Below are positions 14,743 to 21,939 of a stretch of DNA of 22,149 nt, piece after piece. The first letter of the stretch is position 1, and each line of letters opens with the position of its first letter. The translations under genes were made by a program, and so were the position numbers. The notes below the pieces were generated by a model that did no database searches, was not told the origin of the DNA, and saw nothing but the letters and a program-made list of their open reading frames with translations. Source of the stretch: Chlamydia trachomatis (lineage in GTDB: Bacteria > Chlamydiota > Chlamydiia > Chlamydiales > 2-12-FULL-49-11). Where the stretch lies: the NCBI GenBank assembly GCA_945870925.1, contig CAMBTZ010000005.1:1-22149 (forward strand), written 5' to 3'.

Positions 14743-16254
14743 ATGAATTTTCTAAAAAATTATTTACATCACTGCAAAGATCAAGGAATTTCTCCTGATA
14801 CCCAGCCCGAAACTTTCGCCTATTTAGCAAGCCTTGATGCCCTCTCAAAGAGATATCCGATTATCTCTAATTCCATACTAGCTGAATTAAAATCTCAGCG
14901 AACATCCTTAAAATTAATAGCTTCTGAAAACTACTCCTCTCTTGCCGTTCAGCTAGCCATGGGAAATCTTTTAACGGATAAATATGCTGAAGGCTCCCCC
15001 GGTCACCGTTTTTATGCCGGTTGTGAAAATGTCGATACCATTGAATCTTACGCTGCAGACGGCGCTAAATCTTTATTTGGATCTGATCACGCATATGTGC
15101 AACCACATTCGGGAGCTGATGCAAATTTAGTCGCCTTTTGGTCTATATTGATAAAAAGGATCGAAACGCCCGCCATTGAAAAGCTTGGCAAAAAAAGTGT
15201 TTACGCGCTTACTCCTGAAGAATTCGAGACGATTCGCAAACAATTTTCTGAACAAAAAATGCTTGGACTTGCCCTTGATTGTGGCGGACACTTAACTCAC
15301 GGCAGCCCTGTAAACCTATCTTCTAAAATGATGAAAGCTATTTCTTACAGAGTTGATCCAATAACAGGACTCCTTGACTATAAAAATATTGAAGAAATTG
15401 CAATGCGAGAGCATCCCGCAATACTTCTAGCGGGGTACTCTGCCTATACAAGGCTGGTCGACTTTTCTATAATGCGCGAAATTGCCGATAAATGTGGTGC
15501 TACGCTATTAGTTGATATGGCGCATTTTGCAGGACTTGTTGCCGGAAAGGCAATGACTGGAAATTATGATCCGGTTCCATTTGCCCACGTAGTTACTTCG
15601 ACCACTCACAAAACCTTAAGAGGCCCAAGAGGCGGACTTATTTTATGCAAAGACGAATATAAACCGTTTGTTGATAAGGGGTGTCCATTTGTACTTGGCG
15701 GCCCCTTACCTCACGTCATCGCATCAAAAGCCATCTGTTTTCAAGAAGCGCTAGACCCCTCATTTAAACAGTATGCTAAACAAGTAATCCTCAATGCTCA
15801 AGCCTTAGCAGCTCATTTAAATTCAAAAGGTGTCTCCTTAATTACAGGCGGCACTGATAATCACATTGTTTTACTTGATGTTCAAAAGAATTTTGGTCTC
15901 AATGGTAGGCAAGCCGAATCTCTTTTATCGAGCCTCGGATTTACCATCAATCGCAATACAGTCCCCGGTGATCCTAACGGCCCGTGGTATTGTTCAGGAA
16001 TCAGGCTAGGCACGCCCGCTTTAACAACTCGAGGTTTTAAAGAAGGAGAGATGCAAAAAATTGCCGAGATTCTATATGATGTGCTTAAAAGTGCAAAACC
16101 TAAAACCGACGCAAAAACGGGGCAGAAGAGTTTAGCGGAAGCAATGCTCGAACCTAAAGAGAGAGAGCATGCTAGAAGAAGAATAGAAGAACTTCTAGAA
16201 AACTTCCCCCTCTATCCTGAAATTTGCGATAACATTGGAGAATTAATCTCATGA
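14743..16254 (+). CDS. glyA: Serine hydroxymethyltransferase, long chlamydial type
   Basis: The protein has 503 residues, against about 417 in E. coli and about 497 in Chlamydia. It interconverts serine and glycine with tetrahydrofolate and uses PLP. The conserved core starts at LIASEN (58-63), then LTDKYAEGSPGHRFYAGC, HSGADAN, LVDMAHFAGLVA and the PLP-lysine motif STTHKTLRGPRGG with Lys290, ending in GIRLGTPALTTRGF. The extra length is an N-terminal helical extension of ~55 residues and an insert around 150-190 (SVYALTPEEFETIRKQFSEQ), both typical of chlamydial GlyA. C. trachomatis GlyA is reported to racemise alanine as a side activity, which would supply D-alanine where no Alr exists. AAGGA at 14733-14737 precedes the ATG. 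The stop overlaps the clpP start (ATGA), and the glyA-clpP-dapF order is as in Chlamydia. Confidence 0.97.
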   Translation: MNFLKNYLHHCKDQGISPDTQPETFAYLASLDALSKRYPIISNSILAELKSQRTSLKLIASENYSSLAVQLAMGNLLTDKYAEGSPGHRFYAGCENVDTIESYAADGAKSLFGSDHAYVQPHSGADANLVAFWSILIKRIETPAIEKLGKKSVYALTPEEFETIRKQFSEQKMLGLALDCGGHLTHGSPVNLSSKMMKAISYRVDPITGLLDYKNIEEIAMREHPAILLAGYSAYTRLVDFSIMREIADKCGATLLVDMAHFAGLVAGKAMTGNYDPVPFAHVVTSTTHKTLRGPRGGLILCKDEYKPFVDKGCPFVLGGPLPHVIASKAICFQEALDPSFKQYAKQVILNAQALAAHLNSKGVSLITGGTDNHIVLLDVQKNFGLNGRQAESLLSSLGFTINRNTVPGDPNGPWYCSGIRLGTPALTTRGFKEGEMQKIAEILYDVLKSAKPKTDAKTGQKSLAEAMLEPKEREHARRRIEELLENFPLYPEICDNIGELIS

Positions 16255-16856
16255 ATAAATGTGAAGAAGAAGCAGCTAAAAAAGAGCCGCCATTAGATAT
16301 GAAAATCGAAGAGATGTTTACTAAGAAGCGGATCGTGTTTCTCACGACTCAAGTAGATGACACTTCAGCTACAGCTACTATTAAGAAGCTTTGGTATTTA
16401 GAATCTCTCGATGATAAAAAGCCCATCCTTCTTGTAATTAATTCTCCGGGCGGCTCAGTTGATTCAGGCCTTGCTATTGTCGATATGATTCAAATGATCA
16501 ACTCCCCTGTTTACACACTTGTTATGGGACTTGCAGCATCGATGGGATCGATATTAAGCATTGTTGCAGCCAAAGGCAAGCGTTATGCACTTCCCTATAG
16601 TAGATTCATGATCCACCAACCTCTAATTGGGGGAACAATCTATGGTCAAGCTACAGATCTTGAAATTCAAGCAAAAGAGATTGTCAAAACAAGAGAATTG
16701 CTCGTTCAAATTTATGTAGAAAAAACGGGGAAAACCACTCAGCAAATTAATGAATCCCTTAATCGCGATACATGGATGAGTGCAGATGAGGCTTTAAAAT
16801 ATGGTTTAATAGACCATGTTATCAGCTCTTTTAAACACATCCCTGAATTTGAATAA
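16251..16856 (+). CDS. clpP: ATP-dependent Clp protease proteolytic subunit (ClpP1-like)
   Basis: The protein has 201 residues and a complete serine protease triad: Ser97 in GLAASMGS, His122 in FMIHQP and Asp173 in NRDTWMSADEA. The Gly-rich oxyanion strand is NSPGGSVDSG (64-73). ClpP forms two stacked heptamers that degrade substrates fed by ClpX or ClpC. Chlamydiae have two paralogues; position after glyA matches the CT431 copy, ClpP1. The N-terminus is a little different from E. coli: acidic/basic mixed, then VFLTTQVDDTSATATIKKLW. The start is the ATG in the ATGA overlap with glyA, so translation is coupled. The protein ends VISSFKHIPEFE, shorter than the usual C-terminus that carries the ATPase-docking region. 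The 3' end overlaps dapF. Confidence 0.96.
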   Translation: MNKCEEEAAKKEPPLDMKIEEMFTKKRIVFLTTQVDDTSATATIKKLWYLESLDDKKPILLVINSPGGSVDSGLAIVDMIQMINSPVYTLVMGLAASMGSILSIVAAKGKRYALPYSRFMIHQPLIGGTIYGQATDLEIQAKEIVKTRELLVQIYVEKTGKTTQQINESLNRDTWMSADEALKYGLIDHVISSFKHIPEFE

Positions 16857-17592
16857 AAACTTTTATAAGTACCAAGGCACGGGGAATGATTTTATCCTTT
16901 TTGAGGATTATGAAGAGTCATTCCCCATCAATTCTAACCTTATTTCACGAATTTGCAATCGTAACCTGGGTATTGGCGCAGACGGCATCCTCATATTACA
17001 AAAATCACAAATTGCTGATGTTAAAATGAGGATCTTCAATCAGGACGGAAGTGAAGCCTCCATGTGCGGCAATGGCCTTAGATGCGTGATTAAACATTTA
17101 GAAAAATCATGCACTATAGAGACAAAAGGGGGAATCTCAGAAAGCGAATATAGTAAGAATTTTATAAAAGCTACCCTTCCTAAATCTAAAATTATTCAAT
17201 CCCCAATCGACCTACCAAACAACCTAATTGGACACCTAGTCAACACAGGAACACCTCACCTTGTAATATTTACAGAAACCCCTAATATTCATTTAAATGC
17301 AAAAGAATTGCGCTATCACCCTATGTTTGGAAGCGAGGGAGTCAATGTTAATTTAGCAACCCTGATTCCGGAAGGAATTCGGGTTCGAACATTTGAGAAA
17401 GGGATTGATACAGAGACACTTTCATGCGGATCAGGAGGGGCTGCTGTCGCTCTTCTTCATAAAAAAAACGTTAAAATCTTCTTTACTTCTCTAGAGCTTT
17501 CCTTTTCATTTGATAGTAAGGACAAACTTTGGATGGAAGGCCCTGCAGAATATGTTTTTCAAGGAACCCTTTGTCTAAAAAACATTTATTAG
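16816..17592 (+). CDS. dapF: Diaminopimelate epimerase
   Basis: The protein has up to 258 residues. It converts LL- to meso-diaminopimelate, the cross-linking residue of the stem peptide. The two catalytic cysteines are present: the first in SMCGNGLRCV, the second in TETLSCGSGGAAVALL. The N-terminal FYKYQGTGNDFILFEDY and the LGIGADGIL and NQDGSEAS segments are diagnostic. The second Cys loop reads CGSGG where CGSGA/CGTGA is usual. C. trachomatis DapF is reported to have additional glutamate racemase activity. Two starts are possible: ATG 16816 (41-nt overlap with clpP, used here) and TTG 16849, which leaves just four residues before the conserved FYKY and overlaps the clpP stop by 8 nt. Neither has a clear Shine-Dalgarno, so translational coupling to clpP is likely. 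Confidence 0.95.
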   Translation: MLSALLNTSLNLNKNFYKYQGTGNDFILFEDYEESFPINSNLISRICNRNLGIGADGILILQKSQIADVKMRIFNQDGSEASMCGNGLRCVIKHLEKSCTIETKGGISESEYSKNFIKATLPKSKIIQSPIDLPNNLIGHLVNTGTPHLVIFTETPNIHLNAKELRYHPMFGSEGVNVNLATLIPEGIRVRTFEKGIDTETLSCGSGGAAVALLHKKNVKIFFTSLELSFSFDSKDKLWMEGPAEYVFQGTLCLKNIY

Positions 17593-17628
17593 GTTAGACT
17601 TAATCGCAAAAAAAAGGGAGATCTACGC

Positions 17629-18738
17629 ATGAAAATCGGAATACCAAAAGAGATCAAAGACCACGAGTGCCGAGTAGGCGCAACTCCCACAATGGTATAT
17701 GGATTCGTAGAATCAGGACATGAAGTGTTTGTACAGGCAAACGCCGGTGCTAAAATTGGCTTTAGTGACGAAATGTATGAAAAATCCGGCGCAACTATAG
17801 TTCTCACAGCAAAAGAAGCTTGGTCTCAAGATCTTATTATTAAAGTTAAGGAGCCTCAAAATGAAGAATTCCCCTATATGCATGAAGGGCAGATTCTTTT
17901 CTGCTATCTTCATTTAGCTCCTGATGCAGAACAGACAAGACATCTTCTAGAAAGAAAAGTGATCGCAATTGCCTACGAAACTGTATTTGATAAAGACGGA
18001 AAACTTCCTTTACTTACACCTATGAGTGAAATTGCAGGCAGAATCGCAATCCAAGCTGGCGCAACTAGTTTGCAAATGGCAAACGGAGGAAGAGGCGTTC
18101 TTTTAGGAGGCGTTCCTGGCGTTTACCCTGCTAAGGTTGTGATACTTGGTGGCGGAGTTGTCGGAATCAATGCAGCCCAAATGGCGGTTGGACTTGGAGC
18201 AGATGTCACAATTGTTGATAGAGACCTAAAAAGACTTCGCGAACTCGATGCCATCTATCAAGGACGTCTAAAAACTATGTATTCTAGTCCGCAGATCATT
18301 GAAAAACTAGTTCGCCATGCAGATCTGGTTATCGGAGCAGTCCTTGTTGCAGGTAAAAAAGCCCCAAAACTTGTCACTCACGAAATGGTTCGCAGCATGC
18401 AACCGGGCGCAGTGCTTGTCGATGTCTCTATCGACCAAGGCGGCTGCTTTGAAACCTCCAGACCGACAACCCACTCAAATCCAACATATATCATCGACGA
18501 CATCGTTCACTACTGCGTCGCTAATATGCCCGGCGCCTGCGCAAGAACAGCAACCCAAGCTCTCACAAACGCAACCTACTATTATGCTAGCCGCCTTGCT
18601 AACGAAGGGCTTAACGCTTTAAAAAACGATCCTCTATTTCTACAAGGCCTCAATATCTATAAAGGGAAAGTAACAAACGCTCATGTTGCTCATGATCTCG
18701 GTTACCCCTATCATGCACCGGAATCCGTCCTTAACTAG
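17629..18738 (+). CDS. ald: Alanine dehydrogenase
   Basis: The protein has 369 residues, the usual length. It oxidatively deaminates L-alanine to pyruvate and ammonia with NAD, or runs in reverse. Residues expected for substrate binding and catalysis are present: Arg15 in ECRVGATP, Lys74 in KVKEPQ, His95 in YLHLAPD, and Asp in VDVSIDQGGCFETS. The NAD fold starts at VVILGGGVVGINAAQMAVGL, with the adenosine-binding Asp in VTIVDRD. The C-terminal PGACARTATQALTNATYYY is also typical. The gene lies 36 nt after dapF in the same direction, with AAGGGAG at 17614-17620 as ribosome binding site. It may be read through from the glyA block or have its own promoter. To my knowledge it is absent from C. 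trachomatis, which supports a more metabolically capable chlamydia. It is convergent with the SOD gene, with only 15 nt between stops and no clear terminator. Confidence 0.96.
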   Translation: MKIGIPKEIKDHECRVGATPTMVYGFVESGHEVFVQANAGAKIGFSDEMYEKSGATIVLTAKEAWSQDLIIKVKEPQNEEFPYMHEGQILFCYLHLAPDAEQTRHLLERKVIAIAYETVFDKDGKLPLLTPMSEIAGRIAIQAGATSLQMANGGRGVLLGGVPGVYPAKVVILGGGVVGINAAQMAVGLGADVTIVDRDLKRLRELDAIYQGRLKTMYSSPQIIEKLVRHADLVIGAVLVAGKKAPKLVTHEMVRSMQPGAVLVDVSIDQGGCFETSRPTTHSNPTYIIDDIVHYCVANMPGACARTATQALTNATYYYASRLANEGLNALKNDPLFLQGLNIYKGKVTNAHVAHDLGYPYHAPESVLN

Positions 18739-18753
18739 ATCAATTTGTGTACA

Positions 18754-19380
18754 TTAACCTGAGAACCTGTTAGAAGCTACAGCCCAATTGATATAGTCGA
18801 AAACTACATTAATATATTCAGACTTATCTAATTTAAATTGTGATAGATATGCATGCTCCCAAAGATCGACAACAAGTAATGGGATATCGCAAAAAAGAGG
18901 GCCTGTATCATGCTCAGTAATCCATGCATTATAAAGCTTGCCTGTTTTTGGATTCCAATACAATACAACCCAACCAACTCCTCTCACAAGAGAGGTTGCC
19001 TTAAAATCTTTTACCCAATTCTCATAAGAACCAAATTGCACAACAATCTTTTGATAAAGCAAAGATGTTTGCGACAACTTCCCATCCCCACCTAGATTAT
19101 CAAAATAGAGCTCATGAAGAACCATTCCATCATATTCCCAACCATACCGTCTTTTAATCGCCTGATAAGTAAATGACTTTTCACCCTCTTCTTCTAGCAT
19201 CTGATCTAACTGATTTACCTGTGTAACATAACCCTGATAAAGCTTGAAGTGAATATCAAGCAATCCCTGGTCAAGCTTTGGCATAGACTTAATTAGATAA
19301 CTATAATCTTTTGGCGTATAGCCTGCGGCTTGCAAATAGGTAACAAATAAAAAAAAGAATATAGAGCGCTTCATAAGCAC
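18754..19380 (-). CDS. Exported Fe/Mn-type superoxide dismutase
   Basis: The protein has 208 residues. A signal peptide (1-18; KRSIFFFLFVTYLQA, cleavage probably after Ala18) precedes a divergent Fe/Mn SOD. Metal ligands are visible: His44 in LLDIHFKLYQGYV, His89 in GMVLHELYF, and Asp172 and His176 in VVDLWEHAYLSQF. The GVGWVVLYWN strand and the terminal YINWAVASNRF are also family features. At the position of the Mn-SOD gate glutamine stands His157 (TEHDTGP), seen in Fe or metal-tolerant SODs. The N-terminal helix pair uses LYQGYV rather than the HHQTYV of E. coli and C. trachomatis SodM, so this is a different subfamily. It would protect the periplasm or surface against superoxide. Starts at 19380 (MLMKR) or 19374 (MKR) are equally possible. 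A triple TAAATTTA array lies just upstream. Confidence 0.88.
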   Translation of the reverse strand: MLMKRSIFFFLFVTYLQAAGYTPKDYSYLIKSMPKLDQGLLDIHFKLYQGYVTQVNQLDQMLEEEGEKSFTYQAIKRRYGWEYDGMVLHELYFDNLGGDGKLSQTSLLYQKIVVQFGSYENWVKDFKATSLVRGVGWVVLYWNPKTGKLYNAWITEHDTGPLFCDIPLLVVDLWEHAYLSQFKLDKSEYINVVFDYINWAVASNRFSG

Positions 19381-19394
19381 TAGTTAGCACACAT

Positions 19395-19428
19395 TTAAAT
19401 TTAATGCGCTAAATTTAAGATAAATTTA
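19395..19428. promoter_or_regulatory. Triple TAAATTTA array and hairpin upstream of the SOD gene
   Basis: Three copies of the palindromic octamer TAAATTTA lie at 19396-19403, 19410-19417 and 19421-19428. The first two also form a hairpin with 9-bp arms (19395-19403 and 19410-19418) and a loop ATGCGC. The array sits 15-48 nt upstream of the SOD ATG and downstream of xerC. It could be an operator for SOD control or part of a terminator for xerC. Confidence 0.4.
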
Positions 19429-19471
19429 GGTTAAAAATATTTTTGTTAGACACTTGCAGATCATCATGCCC

Positions 19472-20341
19472 CTATTGCTTTGCGAGAGGATGGGCTTTAT
19501 TATAAGCCTCCTTCTTAAGTTTAATGGAAACCTTAGTATAGATTGTCGTTGTTGCGAGGTTTGTGTGTCCTAAAATTTCTTGGATCGCTTTAAGATCCAT
19601 CCCATTTTCTAGGAAATGGGTTGCGATAGTATGCCTTAGAGTGTGTGGGGTAAGAGGGATTGCAATATTAGAAATATGCTTATAGGTGACAAAGAGTCTG
19701 TCGACAGATCTTGTTGTTAACCTTGTTCCCCACCTATTAAGAAAAACCGCATTCTCCTCTTTAACCCGTCGATTTGGGTGCGATAGAGTCTGATTTAACC
19801 AACTAACTGCTATTTTGGTAAGAGGGATCTGCCTCTCTTTATTTCCTTTTCCCGTCACTTTAATCCAAAGATCTTTAAAATCGATGTGATCAACATCTAA
19901 AGAGCACAATTCAGCTACTCGCATGCCTGTTGCGTAGAGAAGCTCCATAATACATCTGTCCCTGACACCAATGTAAGTTTTAAGGTCAGGCGCGGCAAAA
20001 AATTGAGTAACTTGATCTACATTGATAAAGGAAGGGAGCTTTTTTTCTACCTTTGGAGCCCTAATATCTATCAATGGATTTTGCTTTAATACTCCCTGTC
20101 TCATTAAAAATTTGACAAATGTACGTAATGCCGAGAGCTTTCTTGCCACGGTTTTCTTACTACTATTTTTTTTATATAAGTAGGCCAAAAACTCTCTCAC
20201 AGAAGGGGCGTCCATCTCTCCTTCTGTCGCAATAAGGTACTCTTTCAAATCAATATCGTAATTACGAACAGTATGATGCGATAGCAGCCTCACCGCCTTG
20301 AGATATTCTAGAAAAGAGTCTATTGATTCGTATGTGATCAT
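19472..20341 (-). CDS. xerC: Tyrosine recombinase XerC
   Basis: The protein has 289 residues. It is a site-specific recombinase that resolves chromosome dimers at dif with XerD. All six catalytic residues are present: Arg141 (GMRVAEL), Lys165 (TGKGNKERQ), His233 and Arg236 (HTLRHT), His259 (LGHTN) and Tyr268 (TTIYTKVS). Each is offset by 7 from the E. coli XerC numbering, so the architecture is unchanged. The N-terminal SAM-like core-binding domain covers ~1-95 (SFLEYLKAVRLLSHHTVRNY). Adjacent to the ABC-F gene as in Chlamydia (CT347/CT348), which favours XerC over XerD. The ATG at 20341 has no Shine-Dalgarno; a TAGAAT -10-like box (20355-20350) lies only 8 nt upstream. The gene is divergent from ABC-F across 23 nt. 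Confidence 0.94.
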   Translation of the reverse strand: MITYESIDSFLEYLKAVRLLSHHTVRNYDIDLKEYLIATEGEMDAPSVREFLAYLYKKNSSKKTVARKLSALRTFVKFLMRQGVLKQNPLIDIRAPKVEKKLPSFINVDQVTQFFAAPDLKTYIGVRDRCIMELLYATGMRVAELCSLDVDHIDFKDLWIKVTGKGNKERQIPLTKIAVSWLNQTLSHPNRRVKEENAVFLNRWGTRLTTRSVDRLFVTYKHISNIAIPLTPHTLRHTIATHFLENGMDLKAIQEILGHTNLATTTIYTKVSIKLKKEAYNKAHPLAKQ

Positions 20342-20351
20342 ATGATATCAT
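20323..20351 (+). promoter_or_regulatory. Putative promoter of the ABC-F gene, overlapping the xerC start
   Basis: TTGATT (20323-20328), exactly 17 nt, TATCAT (20346-20351). The -35 lies inside the first codons of xerC, and the -10 overlaps the xerC -10 candidate on the other strand. Expected transcription start is near 20358, leaving a ~7-nt leader without a Shine-Dalgarno before ATG 20365. Confidence 0.45.
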
Positions 20352-20372
20352 TCTACCAAAACATATGATTAC
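20334..20372. repeat. Imperfect inverted repeat spanning both divergent start codons
   Basis: GTGATCATATG (20334-20344) and CATATGATTAC (20362-20372) are inverted copies matching at 10 of 11 positions. Each arm contains one start codon (xerC at 20341-20339, ABC-F at 20365-20367). A perfect decamer palindrome, ATGATATCAT, lies at 20342-20351. Part of the symmetry may simply reflect similar first codons (Met-Ile-Thr) in both proteins. Confidence 0.5.
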
Positions 20373-21939
20373 ATTAGATAAAATTACAAAGAAGCTAGGC
20401 GCGCGAATTCTTTTTGAAGATGTCGGTGTTACCTTTAACCCTGAACACAGATATGGTCTTACAGGGCCAAATGGTGCTGGGAAGTCGACTCTTTTAAAAA
20501 TTATGATGGGTGTTGATGAAGCTACTTCCGGGACTGTTGCTCTTCCTAAAAAAACCGGATTCTTAAAGCAAAACATTTCAGAATATAAAGATTTTAAACT
20601 TGTTGATGTAGTTCTAATGGGCAACGCAAGACTTTGGGCTGCGATGCAAGAGCAAAACAGACTTTATGAAGTAGAGATGACAGATGCTGTTGGGATGAAA
20701 CTTGCAAAACTTGAAGAAATTATTGCAGAAGAAGATGGATATACGGCCGATGTTGAAGCAGAGGTTCTTTTATCCGGAATGGGAATTCCTGATGACACTT
20801 TTCAAAAAACAATGGGACAAGTTCCTCTTGATCACCAGTTTAGAGTGATGCTCTGTCAAGCAATTTTTGGGAAACCTGAAGCTCTTCTTCTTGATGAACC
20901 TACAAACCACCTTGATTTAGATTCAATTCGCTGGCTAGAAACCTTTCTTCATGAATACGAAGGGACACTTATTGTGGTCAGTCATGACAGACATTTTTTA
21001 AATACTGTCTGTACAGACATTGCTGATATCGACTATGAGACCGTAATTATTTACCCTGGCAATTACGACACAATGATTGCTGCTAAATCTTCAATTCGCG
21101 AGCGGACAGAATCTGATAATAAGTCAAAAGATAAAAAAGTTTCTCAATTAAAAGAATTTGTTGCGCGGTTTGGCGCAGGAACAAGAGCTTCCCAAGTTCA
21201 GTCTCGTTTAAGGGAAATTGAAAAATTACAGCCTGGCGATTTAAAAAAATCAAATATCCAAAGACCTTATATTAAATTTACAGATCCAGTTCCGTCAGGT
21301 CAAATTGCATTTAAAATAAACGGCGTCTCTAAAGCGTATGACCACTCTGTAATCAAAGATTTTTCTCTTGAGATTCACAGAGGCGATAAAATTGGTGTAA
21401 TTGGAAATAACGGAAGAGGAAAAACCACCCTTCTTAAAATGCTTGCTGGCATAGTAACACCTGATTTTGGAGCTATAGTCCCCGGCCACAATATGGGCCT
21501 TGGCTACTTCCCTCAAAATCACGGCGACGCTGTAGATAAAAAATCACAAATGAATTTAGTTAGCTGGCTAAAGACTCAAAAATCGAGCATCCATGAACAA
21601 GATATTAGATCTGCTCTTGGAAAACTTCTCTTTTCAGGCGACGAAGCATTGAAGGAGATTTCAAAGCTTTCAGGCGGAGAGACCGCAAGATTGATCCTAG
21701 CATCACTCATCATTAATTCCTTTAACACTCTTGTTCTTGATGAACCAAACAACCACCTTGATCTTGAAGCAGTCTCTGCTCTTGGTTGGGGCTTGAAGCA
21801 ATTTCCGGGAACAGTTATTGTCGCCTCTCACGATAGAGACCTAATCAGCTCTGTAGCTACAAAAATTATTTCCATTGAAGAGCGCCGTATTGTTGTCTTT
21901 GATGGCAACTTGGACGACTTCTTTGCTCAACGTGGATAA
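20365..21939 (+). CDS. ABC-F family ATPase, YbiT type
   Basis: The protein has 524 residues with two ABC domains and no membrane segments. Domain 1 has Walker A GPNGAGKST, the signature position MGQVPLDHQFRVML (no LSGG, as in YbiT itself), Walker B LLLDEPTNHLDLDSIRWLE, and VVSHDRHFLNTVCT. The interdomain linker is charged and helical (~240-310; KDKKVSQLKEFVARF). Domain 2 has Walker A GNNGRGKTT, LSGGETARL, LVLDEPNNHLDLEAV (Asn instead of Thr) and VASHDRDLIS. ABC-F proteins bind the ribosomal E site and modulate translation or stalled complexes. Length, the degenerate first signature and the IRWLE segment favour YbiT over EttA or Uup. Corresponds in position to CT348 next to xerC. ATG 20365 has no Shine-Dalgarno. 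The stop overlaps a downstream GTG frame by 8 nt. Confidence 0.93.
   Translation: MITLDKITKKLGARILFEDVGVTFNPEHRYGLTGPNGAGKSTLLKIMMGVDEATSGTVALPKKTGFLKQNISEYKDFKLVDVVLMGNARLWAAMQEQNRLYEVEMTDAVGMKLAKLEEIIAEEDGYTADVEAEVLLSGMGIPDDTFQKTMGQVPLDHQFRVMLCQAIFGKPEALLLDEPTNHLDLDSIRWLETFLHEYEGTLIVVSHDRHFLNTVCTDIADIDYETVIIYPGNYDTMIAAKSSIRERTESDNKSKDKKVSQLKEFVARFGAGTRASQVQSRLREIEKLQPGDLKKSNIQRPYIKFTDPVPSGQIAFKINGVSKAYDHSVIKDFSLEIHRGDKIGVIGNNGRGKTTLLKMLAGIVTPDFGAIVPGHNMGLGYFPQNHGDAVDKKSQMNLVSWLKTQKSSIHEQDIRSALGKLLFSGDEALKEISKLSGGETARLILASLIINSFNTLVLDEPNNHLDLEAVSALGWGLKQFPGTVIVASHDRDLISSVATKIISIEERRIVVFDGNLDDFFAQRG

Noticed and set aside
18317..18622. 101-codon plus-strand frame inside ald
   Set aside because: Out-of-frame shadow of a fully conserved alanine dehydrogenase.
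20262..20624. 120-codon minus-strand frame across the xerC/ABC-F junction
   Set aside because: It would overlap the conserved starts of both genes and shows no family features.
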